50,204 bases of DNA, from assembly GCA_031272185.1 (NCBI GenBank), contig JAISUG010000038.1, positions 1 through 50,204 on the forward strand, in the 5' to 3' direction. Origin of the DNA: Lachnospiraceae bacterium (GTDB lineage Bacteria; Bacillota; Clostridia; Lachnospirales; Lachnospiraceae). The stretch's first letter is position 1. Each line of letters starts with the position of its first letter. Positions 30,372-37,380 of this stretch are shown one piece after another. Under the pieces are notes generated by a model that was not told the DNA's origin, made no database searches, and saw only the letters and a program-made list of their open reading frames with translations. The position numbers and the translations under genes were made by a program.

Positions 30372-31856
30372 ATGAATGTGGATCTGCTTATAAAAAACGG
30401 CACGGTGGTCAATGCAGAGGAGTGTTTCCGGGGGGACGTGGCCGTCAAGGACGGGAAAATAGTCGCCGTGGGGCATTTCGACGGCGGGGCCGGGGCGGGG
30501 TTCGCAAGATCGGTCGCGGGCCCAGGCCCGAGCCCCGTCACCGGCCATGCCGACAGGCCGGATGGATGCCCTGTTGGCGCCGGCCTGGGAATCCATGCCG
30601 CCAAGGTGGTGGATGCCTCCGGCAAATATGTGCTGCCCGGGGGGATCGACGCCCACACACACATGGCGCTGCCGGTAGGAGGCACCACTTCTTCCGACGG
30701 GTATTTCACCGGGACGCGCGCCGCGGCGTGCGGTGGGGTGACCACTATATTTGACTACCCCACCCAGTACCGGGGGCGGGGGATCGTGGAGTCCGTCCGG
30801 GAACGCCGGGACATGTGCGCGCCCGAGGCCTGCGTGGACTATGCGTTCCATTGCGCCGTCACGGACCTGGGCGGGGGGAAGACCCTGGACGAGTTTGCGG
30901 CTGCGGTGGATTACGGCGTAACCAGCTTCAAGTGCTACATGGTGTACAAGGCTGCGGGGCTCATGGTGGAAGACGATGCGCTGCTGCGCATCATGGCCAG
31001 AGCGAAAGAGGTGGGCGCCATAACCTGCGTCCATGCGGAGAATGCCCCACTCATCGACCTGAACGTGGAGCGGTTCAAACGGGAGGGCAAGACCACACCT
31101 TGGTACCATTACTTGAGCAGGGACGAGGACGTGGAGGCGGAGGCGGACAAGCGGGCGGTGCATTTGGCAAAGACCATCGGCGCACCGCTGTACATAGTGC
31201 ATATGGCTGACGAGGAAGGGCTCCTGGCCGCCCGGGACGCCAAACTGGCGGGGCATGACATTTTCATCGAAACCTGCCCCCAGTACCTGGCCTTCACCAG
31301 GGATGTCTACAGGCGTGAAGACGGGTACCTCTATGTGTGTTCCCCGCCCATGAAGGGCGAGGGGAGCCGGCGGGAGCTGTGGGAGGCGGTGAGAAACGGC
31401 ACCATCGACACGGTGGCCACGGACCATTGCCCGTTCATGGCCCATGAAAAAGCCTGGGGAAAAGAGGATTTCACGAAGTCACCCAACGGGTGCGGGGGGG
31501 TGGAAAACCTGTACCCGTACATGCTGGCCGCGGCCAATGCGGGGGAGATCACGTTCAGCCGCGCGGTGCAGCTGTGCGCTTCGAACCCGGCGAGGATATT
31601 CGGGTGTACCGACAAGGGGTCGCTGCGCCCGGGGAAGGATGCGGACATCGTGATCTACGACCCCGGGAAGGCATTCACGGTGTCGGCGGGGAACACCCAT
31701 TCCGCCAGCGATCACACCATATGGGAGGGCCGCACCTACAAAGGGTACCCTGTACAGACATATGTGCGCGGCACGCTGGTATATGACGACGGTGAGTTCG
31801 TGGGGGAGCCGGGGTTCGGGCGGTACGTGCGCAGGGCCCCCCACAGATGGGGATGA
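30372..31856 (+). CDS. hydA: Dihydropyrimidinase / hydantoinase
   Basis: 494 residues. Cyclic amidohydrolase signatures: GIDAHTHM (metal HxH), TSFKCYMVYK with the carboxylated Lys, CVHAENAPLID, PLYIVHMADEEGL and TVATDHCPF with the catalytic Asp. It opens the ring of dihydropyrimidines, hydantoins or related cyclic ureides to N-carbamoyl amino acids. A Gly/Pro/Ala-rich insert (nt ~30482-30605) separates the first beta strands, KIVAVGHFDG from KVVDASGKYVLPGG. Its place before trxB-trxA-grdA-grdCD suggests that a ring-opened product ends as glycine or a glycine-like acceptor. No carbamoylase gene is seen next to it. Confidence 0.87.
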   Translation: MNVDLLIKNGTVVNAEECFRGDVAVKDGKIVAVGHFDGGAGAGFARSVAGPGPSPVTGHADRPDGCPVGAGLGIHAAKVVDASGKYVLPGGIDAHTHMALPVGGTTSSDGYFTGTRAAACGGVTTIFDYPTQYRGRGIVESVRERRDMCAPEACVDYAFHCAVTDLGGGKTLDEFAAAVDYGVTSFKCYMVYKAAGLMVEDDALLRIMARAKEVGAITCVHAENAPLIDLNVERFKREGKTTPWYHYLSRDEDVEAEADKRAVHLAKTIGAPLYIVHMADEEGLLAARDAKLAGHDIFIETCPQYLAFTRDVYRREDGYLYVCSPPMKGEGSRRELWEAVRNGTIDTVATDHCPFMAHEKAWGKEDFTKSPNGCGGVENLYPYMLAAANAGEITFSRAVQLCASNPARIFGCTDKGSLRPGKDADIVIYDPGKAFTVSAGNTHSASDHTIWEGRTYKGYPVQTYVRGTLVYDDGEFVGEPGFGRYVRRAPHRWG

Positions 31857-31938
31857 TGGCGGGGCGTTCCCCGATGCGCTGCATTTTGCCAATTCCAAGA
31901 ATCCCATGTCGATCTCCCCTTTTTTTCGTTTGCATGTA

Positions 31939-31967
31939 TTGCTTTGCCAAAACCATTATAGTATAAT
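31939..31967 (+). promoter_or_regulatory. Promoter of the trxB-trxA-grdA genes
   Basis: TTGCTT (31939-31944), 17-bp spacer and a perfect TATAAT (31962-31967), 48 bp before the trxB start. Confidence 0.65.
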
Positions 31968-32014
31968 GTTCCCGGATATGGAAGTGTAGATTCATGTTGG
32001 GGGATGGACGGCGT

Positions 32015-32947
32015 ATGGGACAGGTATATGACACGGTGATCATCGGTGCGGGGCCGGGGGGGCTGGCCGCGGGGCTTTATGCGGGGCGGGCCAAGATGTC
32101 CGCGGTGATCGTCGCGAAGAGTTTGCCCGGGGGGCAGGCCGCCACCACGGCGGAGCTGGAGAACTACCCCGGTTTCCCCAAGGGGACCACGGGACCCGCC
32201 CTCACCCAGGCCATGGCGGACCACACAGCCAGTTTCGGCACGGGGATCGTCCAGGAAGAGGTGGTGGACGTGGACCTGGGCGCCGACCCGAAAGTGGTGA
32301 AGGTGTACGGCGGCAAGGAATACCTGGCCAGGACTGTCATACTGGCGCCGGGGGCTTCACCCAAGTCCCTGCACCTGCAAGGCGAGCGGGAGTTCCTGGG
32401 CAAGGGCGTGTCATACTGCGCCACCTGCGACGGGGATTTCTTCGAGGACCTGGACGTGGCGGTCATCGGAAACGGCGACACGGCGGTGGAGGAGGCCATG
32501 TACCTGACCCGGTTTGCGGAGAATGTGACCATCATCGTCCGGCGCAAAGAGGGCGACCTGCGCTGCAACAAATCCAGCGCGGAGAGGGCGTTCGCGAACC
32601 CGAAGATCCACTGGATGTGGGACAGCGCGCCCCAGGAGATCCAAGGCGACGGGCTGGTGGAACGTCTCATCGTGCGCAACACCCAGACGGGCGATCTGTC
32701 AGAACTGAAAGTGGACGGCGTGTTTTTCTTCGTGGGCACCGAGCCACAGACCGGTTTTTTGCAGGGGAAAGTGGAGCTGGATCAGGACGGGTACATCATT
32801 GCCAATGATATGATGGAAACCAGCGTGCCCGGGGTCTATGCGGTGGGTGACGCCAGGCAGAAGTTCCTGCGCCAGGTCATCACGGCGGCGGCGGACGGCG
32901 CCATCGCGGCGGTGGCGGCGGAGAAGTATATCGCAGGGCGGGAGTGA
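32015..32947 (+). CDS. trxB: Thioredoxin reductase (glycine reductase-associated)
   Basis: 310 residues. FAD motif VIIGAGPGGLAAGLYAGRA, redox-active CATC in SYCATCDGDFF, and NAD(P)-binding VIGNGDTAVEEAMYL. The C-terminal FAD motif reads PGVYAVGDARQKFLRQVITAAADGAIAA. It reduces the adjacent thioredoxin, which supplies electrons for glycine reductase. The ATG at 32015 is chosen because MGQVYDTVIIGAG is family-like; the ribosome binding site is weak, and an in-frame ATG at 31994 is the alternative. It is followed by trxA after 17 bp. Confidence 0.93.
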   Translation: MGQVYDTVIIGAGPGGLAAGLYAGRAKMSAVIVAKSLPGGQAATTAELENYPGFPKGTTGPALTQAMADHTASFGTGIVQEEVVDVDLGADPKVVKVYGGKEYLARTVILAPGASPKSLHLQGEREFLGKGVSYCATCDGDFFEDLDVAVIGNGDTAVEEAMYLTRFAENVTIIVRRKEGDLRCNKSSAERAFANPKIHWMWDSAPQEIQGDGLVERLIVRNTQTGDLSELKVDGVFFFVGTEPQTGFLQGKVELDQDGYIIANDMMETSVPGVYAVGDARQKFLRQVITAAADGAIAAVAAEKYIAGRE

Positions 32948-32964
32948 AGAGTAGGAGGGGGAAC

Positions 32965-33279
32965 ATGGTTGCGGTTGACAAAGTGAATTTCGAGGACGAG
33001 GTGCTGAAAACCGACGGGCTGGTGCTGGTGGATTTCTGGAGCCAGAAGTGCGAGCCGTGCCTGGCATTGACGCCGGCCATACACGCATTGTCCGAAAAAT
33101 ACGCCGACAAGGCGAAGTTCTGCACCCTGGATGCGGGCACGAACAAGCGGCTGTCCATCAGCCAGAAAGTGATGGGGTTGCCCACGGTGGCATTTTACAG
33201 GGGGGGCGAGAAAGTCGCTGAGCTGAACCAGAGCTTCACGGCGGAAGACGTGGAGGTGAAACTTAAGGAGCTGGCGTGA
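32965..33279 (+). CDS. trxA: Thioredoxin, glycine reductase-type (CEPC active site)
   Basis: 104 residues behind AGGAGGGGG. The active site is WSQKCEPC, so CEPC replaces the usual WCGPC; thioredoxins in grd operons of amino acid fermenters also depart from the canonical motif. The rest of the fold is regular (LVDFWS; the cis-Pro loop GLPTVAFY). Its likely job is to reduce the selenoprotein GrdA after each catalytic cycle. Confidence 0.92.
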   Translation: MVAVDKVNFEDEVLKTDGLVLVDFWSQKCEPCLALTPAIHALSEKYADKAKFCTLDAGTNKRLSISQKVMGLPTVAFYRGGEKVAELNQSFTAEDVEVKLKELA

Positions 33280-33382
33280 TGCTTTCGCAAGGCATGCTCC
33301 TGAGTTGCCGTATGTGTTGACGAGTGGGTATATGCGGCATGGATTTCGTTTGTAATTAAGAACATGGAAAGGGGGTGAGCAG

Positions 33383-33826
33383 ATGCTTAAGGACAAAAAA
33401 GTGGCCATCCTGGGTGACCGGGACGGCATTCCGGGCCCTGCGATAGAGGAGTGTGTCAAGTCTGCGGGCGCCGAGGTGGTGTTTTCCACCACGGAGTGCT
33501 TCGTCTGAACGGCCGCAGGGGCGATGGACCTGACCAACCAGGCGAGGATCCAGGAGCTGACCGAGAAATACGGCAATGAAGACCTTATTGTCGTGCTGGG
33601 CGGCGCGGAAGCGGAGGCTTCCGGGCTGGCGGCGGAAACGGTGGCGACCGGGGACCCGACCTTTGCAGGCCCATTATCAGGGGTCCCGTTGGGACTCAAA
33701 GCGTATCATATCTTCGAGCTGAAGGACGAAGTGGAGCCGACGGTCTACGAGGAGCAGATCAGCATGATGGAGATGGTGCTGGACGTGGACGAGATCGTCA
33801 AGGAAGTGCAGACCTACAGGCAGTGA
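33383..33826 (+). CDS. grdA: Glycine reductase complex selenoprotein A (in-frame UGA = selenocysteine)
   Basis: 147 residues with an in-frame TGA at 33506-33508, residue 42. The sequence around it, [14 protein letters not shown], is the GrdA active site, where selenocysteine carries the carboxymethyl group from protein B to protein C. The start [20 protein letters not shown] and the C-terminal half ([21 protein letters not shown]) both match GrdA, so this is one gene read through UGA, not a broken one. The ATG at 33383 is preceded by GGGGGTGAG. Annotation software that does not allow Sec would report only a truncated ORF from 33524. It implies sel genes (selA-D, tRNA-Sec) elsewhere in the genome. 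Confidence 0.95.
33501..33524 (+). promoter_or_regulatory. Candidate bacterial SECIS hairpin at the grdA UGA
   Basis: In RNA, UCGUCUG (33501-33507) can pair with CAG..GCGA (33516-33524) with a small G bulge and an 8-nt loop. The UGA lies at the top of the 5' arm. Bacterial SECIS elements lie at or just after the UGA, but I drew this fold by hand and other folds are possible. Confidence 0.35.
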
Positions 33827-33835
33827 AGCCTGCAG

Positions 33836-33975
33836 TGCGCAGATGGCGCGGCGCAGTCAGCAGCGCAGTCGGCAGCGCAACGTAGCCGGTAGTGCAGCGC
33901 AGGAAACCAAGCGCACAGAGAACCAAGCGCACAGCCGAGAAACCAAGCGCACAGCACTAGGAACCAAGCGCAGCG
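33836..33975. repeat. Minisatellites between grdA and grdCD
   Basis: From 10 bp after the grdA stop there are CAGCGCAGTCGG-type units (to ~33900). Then four copies of a 16-20-bp unit with core GAAACCAAGCGCACAG follow (~33902-33972). The rest of the gap to 34187 has a small CCATTG/CAATGG hairpin (34021-34040) and nothing else recognised. Confidence 0.8.
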
Positions 33976-34187
33976 TGGCCGGCAGCCATGAAGAACGAGG
34001 GGCAATGATTCCATGCAGGACCATTGCCCTTTGTCAATGGGTGGCAGGGGGCAAGACCCACCACGGTCGGCCCCGGCGGTGATGATAGCGGGCAAAGGCC
34101 GGACGGTCCAGGGTGAGACAGTGGGGCGGTCGTCTGCCAGGCGCACCGTGCCGGATGTTTGGATGTGGATTTTATGGAGGTGGGGGT

Positions 34188-37148
34188 TTGAAGTATCCGG
34201 TTATCAAAGGGGCGGCATATGCCATGGTACATGCCGCCGGCATGGTGCTGCACCATGGGACGACACAGACATCCGAGGGGAGGAAAAACCCGGACTCGGA
34301 GCATCTGAAAGAACTGCCGAAACACCTGCGGCCCTACGAGGCCGCCTTGGCCTATGCACCTAACCAGGTGTACATTGGCAATATGACGCCGATGGAGTTG
34401 AAAGAAACGCCCCGCCCCTGGTACGAACATACCGTAGAGGCAAAGCGGGACGGCAAATATGGGGAGATCCTGCCCGAAGACGAGTTCCTGGCGCTCATGA
34501 AGATGGTGGACACCTTTGACCTGGTGGCGCTGGAGGGCTCCTTCCAGTCGGCGATGCAGGCGAAGATCGCCGCGCACCCGGTGCTGTCCGGCATCGCGGG
34601 CGCAGACAAATTGGGGAAAGACCCGGCCGAAGCGGCGGACATCCGGCTGCGGGTGGAAGAGGGGCAGGCACAGCCCATGTATTTCGGCGGGGCGCTGGTG
34701 GGGTGCGTGAAAAAGGCCCACGAGTTCGACGAGGCGCTGTCCGACCATGTGATGTTCGAAAACCTGGTGGGGAAAGCCTCCTCGGCGCTGGCGCTGGCGC
34801 TGCTCATCCATAAGACCGGGCTGGACCCGGGGGACGTGGAGTACATCATCGAGTGTTCCGAAGAGGCCTGCGGCGACATGAACCAGCGGGGCGGGGGGAA
34901 CTTCGCCAAATCCATCGGGGAGCTGTGCGGTTGCGTCAATGCCACCGGGTCTGACACCCGCAGTTTCTGCGCCGGCCCGGCCCATGCGCTGGTGGAGGCG
35001 GCTGCGCTGGCGCAGAGCGGGGTCTACAAAAACATCGTGGTGCTGGCGGGCGGGTCCAGCGCCAAGCTGGGCATGAACAGCAAAGACCATGTGAAGAAAG
35101 GCCTGCCCGTATTGGAAGACATGCTGGGGGCATTTGCCATTCACATCGGCGAAAACGACGGGGTGAACCCGGTGATACGCACGGATGGCATCGGCAGGCA
35201 TCGGATAGGCTCCGGGTCTTCCCCACAGGCGGTGGTGACAGCCATCGTGGCGGAGCCGCTGGACCGGATGGGGTACCACATCACGGACGTGGACCTGTAC
35301 TCCCCGGAGCTGCAAAACCCCGAGATCACCGAGCCTGCCGGGGCGGGCAATGTACCCCTGGCCAACTACAAGATGATCGGCGCACTGGGCGTCATGCGGG
35401 GGGAGATCCCCAAGCCGGAACTGCTGGGGGCGGTGGAGTCTTTCGGCATGACCGGTTTTGCGCCCACTCAGGGGCACATACCGTCAGGGGTGCCCGCCAT
35501 CGGGTACCTGCGGGATGCCATCCTGGCCGGGCGCATCACGCGGGGCATGGTCATCGGCAAGGGCAGCCTGTTCTTGGGGCGGCTCACCAACCTCTTTGAC
35601 GGTGTGTCGCTGATAGTGGAGAAGAACCCCGGGCCGGCCCAAGCGACTGTGCAGGGCGGTGCGGCCGCTCCCGGCGACGAGGAAGATGAAGCGGCCGGCG
35701 CCGGCGGGGGCGCCGCCCAAACGGTTGGCAGCGCCAAAGCGGCAACAACCGGTGATGTCGCAAATACCGGTGGGGCGGCCGTCGGCAACGCAACTGTGAG
35801 CGCAACCGGGATGGCCCCGGGGGATAGTTCTGCCTCGCATAGGAAGAAGATCCGCATCGGGGTAGTGGCCGTCGGCAGCGAGCTTGGTGAGAATGAGGTG
35901 TTTCGCGGCGCGGCATTGGCCCAGGGAAAGTATGAAGACGTGGAAGTGGTTTTGGTGGGGGGCGAAGCCATAGGCGCAGATGGCCGGGGGCCGGATGTGG
36001 CGGATGCGTCGAAACAGGCTGTTTCGGCGCCCCGGGGCGTGAAGCGCGTCCCTGCGGCAGACGAAAAGGACGCCCATGCCAGGCTGGACGCCATGATGGA
36101 TGCGGGCGAGCTGGACGGCGCCGTGGCGATGCACTACAGCTTCCCCATAGGGGTGTCGACGGTGGGGCGTGCGCTCACGCCGGGGACGGGCAGGGAGATG
36201 TACCTGGCCTGCACCACCGGCACATCCGCCACGCAGCGCACGGCGGCCATGGTGCGCAACGCCATCGCGGGGATCGCCGTGGCGAAAGCGTGCGGGCTTG
36301 CCGGATCCGCATATAACCCATCGGACACCGGCAAAGCGGTTTGTGACCCCACAGTGGGCATACTGAACCTGGACAATGCCAGGCAGGCCCAGCGCGCGCT
36401 GCTCAAGCTGCAGGAAAACGGCTACCCCATCACATTCGCCACATCCGACCGGGCGGACGGGGGCAGCGTCATGCGCGGCAACGACCTGCTCACCGGCGCG
36501 CCTGACGTGATGGTGTGCGACAGCCTGACGGGCAATGTGCTCATGAAGATGTTTTCCGCTTTCAACACCGGTGGCAGCTATGAGGCTATGGGGTTTGGGT
36601 ACGGTCCGGGCGTGGGCGATGGGTACGACCGCATCGTATGCATCGTGTCCAGGGCGTCCGGGGCACCTGTCATCGCGAACGCCGTGCGCTTCGCCGCAGA
36701 CTGCGTGAAAGGAAACCTGCCGGAAGTGGCGAAAGGGGAGTTCGCAGCGGCCCGCGGCGCTGGGCTGGAAGCGGTGCCGGGCGCTCCGCGCGGGGACGTG
36801 GGCGCTGGCGGATCGGCGCCGGATGCCTGTGTAGGCATAGGTGCAGGTACAATCGACATGGGGATAGCGAGCACAACCGACACAGGGGTGGCAGGTGCAG
36901 GCGTTCAGGTGGCGGCGGATGGGGGCGGCACGGCACCTGTGGCCCCTGCGGTGGCACCGCCGAAGAAAGTCCTCACCAAGGAGATCTCGGGGGTGGAGAT
37001 CATGGAAATCGAGGATGCGGTGCAGGCCCTATGGAAACTGGGCATCTACGCCGAGAGCGGCATGGGCTGCACCGGACCGGTGGTGATGGTGGCAAAAGAG
37101 GACTGCGAAGCGGCAGAGGCGGCGCTGAAAGGGCATGGTTATCTGTGA
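34188..37148 (+). CDS. grdCD: Fused GrdC-GrdD, glycine/sarcosine/betaine reductase protein C
   Basis: 986 residues from a TTG at 34188 with GGAGG 7 bp upstream; the product then begins (M)KYPVIKGAAYAMVH, the GrdC start. Residues 1-~480 are GrdC, the ketoacyl synthase III-like subunit (TTQTSEGRKNPDSEHLKELP; MNQRGGGNFAKS; CAGPAHAL). Residues ~552-986 are GrdD, the phosphate acyltransferase-like subunit (GVVAVGSELGENEVFRGA; FATSDRADGGSVMRGNDLL; SGMGCTGPVVMV at the end). Protein C releases acetyl phosphate from the carboxymethyl-selenoprotein A. In described operons GrdC and GrdD are separate genes of about 510 and 385 codons. Here a linker of about 65 Ala/Gly/Thr-rich residues joins them, and a second such insert lies at ~863-925. 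Confidence 0.92.
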   Translation: MKYPVIKGAAYAMVHAAGMVLHHGTTQTSEGRKNPDSEHLKELPKHLRPYEAALAYAPNQVYIGNMTPMELKETPRPWYEHTVEAKRDGKYGEILPEDEFLALMKMVDTFDLVALEGSFQSAMQAKIAAHPVLSGIAGADKLGKDPAEAADIRLRVEEGQAQPMYFGGALVGCVKKAHEFDEALSDHVMFENLVGKASSALALALLIHKTGLDPGDVEYIIECSEEACGDMNQRGGGNFAKSIGELCGCVNATGSDTRSFCAGPAHALVEAAALAQSGVYKNIVVLAGGSSAKLGMNSKDHVKKGLPVLEDMLGAFAIHIGENDGVNPVIRTDGIGRHRIGSGSSPQAVVTAIVAEPLDRMGYHITDVDLYSPELQNPEITEPAGAGNVPLANYKMIGALGVMRGEIPKPELLGAVESFGMTGFAPTQGHIPSGVPAIGYLRDAILAGRITRGMVIGKGSLFLGRLTNLFDGVSLIVEKNPGPAQATVQGGAAAPGDEEDEAAGAGGGAAQTVGSAKAATTGDVANTGGAAVGNATVSATGMAPGDSSASHRKKIRIGVVAVGSELGENEVFRGAALAQGKYEDVEVVLVGGEAIGADGRGPDVADASKQAVSAPRGVKRVPAADEKDAHARLDAMMDAGELDGAVAMHYSFPIGVSTVGRALTPGTGREMYLACTTGTSATQRTAAMVRNAIAGIAVAKACGLAGSAYNPSDTGKAVCDPTVGILNLDNARQAQRALLKLQENGYPITFATSDRADGGSVMRGNDLLTGAPDVMVCDSLTGNVLMKMFSAFNTGGSYEAMGFGYGPGVGDGYDRIVCIVSRASGAPVIANAVRFAADCVKGNLPEVAKGEFAAARGAGLEAVPGAPRGDVGAGGSAPDACVGIGAGTIDMGIASTTDTGVAGAGVQVAADGGGTAPVAPAVAPPKKVLTKEISGVEIMEIEDAVQALWKLGIYAESGMGCTGPVVMVAKEDCEAAEAALKGHGYL

Positions 37149-37181
37149 GGGGGCATGCCCGCCCATGAACGACCCACAAAC

Positions 37182-37222
37182 AAAACGCCGGGAAGTGGTT
37201 GCATCCGCTACCCGGCGGTTTT
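37182..37222. terminator. Bidirectional terminator between grdCD and the magnesium ATPase gene
   Basis: CGCCGGG (37186-37192) pairs with CCCGGCG (37211-37217), with further pairing AGTGG/CCGCT inside. AAAAC precedes and GTTTT follows, so it can work on both converging transcripts. Confidence 0.85.
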
Positions 37223-37286
37223 CATGTGTGACAGACGATCAAGTGCAACAGACGATCAAGCGCCGTGAGGCCGTGCGGGCGGGTCC

Positions 37287-37380
37287 TTACATCCACTCCC
37301 CGACGGCTTTTCGTGGAACAGGTGGCCGAGTTCAGTGCGGCTGGATGTGCCCGCCTTTACATCCACTCCCCGACGGCTTT
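37287..37380 (-). repeat. Stop echo: 24-bp direct repeat across the magnesium ATPase stop codon
   Basis: 37357-37380 holds the last codons and TAA of the minus-strand ATPase gene. 37287-37310 is an identical copy 70 bp downstream. A weaker likeness continues upstream of both copies (GTTC.A.G..AAGCC). A separate 17-bp tandem pair with core ACAGACGATCAAG lies at about 37230-37263. Confidence 0.9.

Noticed and set aside
31109-31907. Overlapping minus-strand frames in the hydantoinase region
   Set aside because: They lack domains and SD sequences, and the plus strand carries all amidohydrolase motifs in order.
33524-33826. A separate short gene starting [10 protein letters not shown]
   Set aside because: It is the C-terminal part of grdA downstream of the selenocysteine UGA; coding similarity continues in frame through the TGA to 33383.
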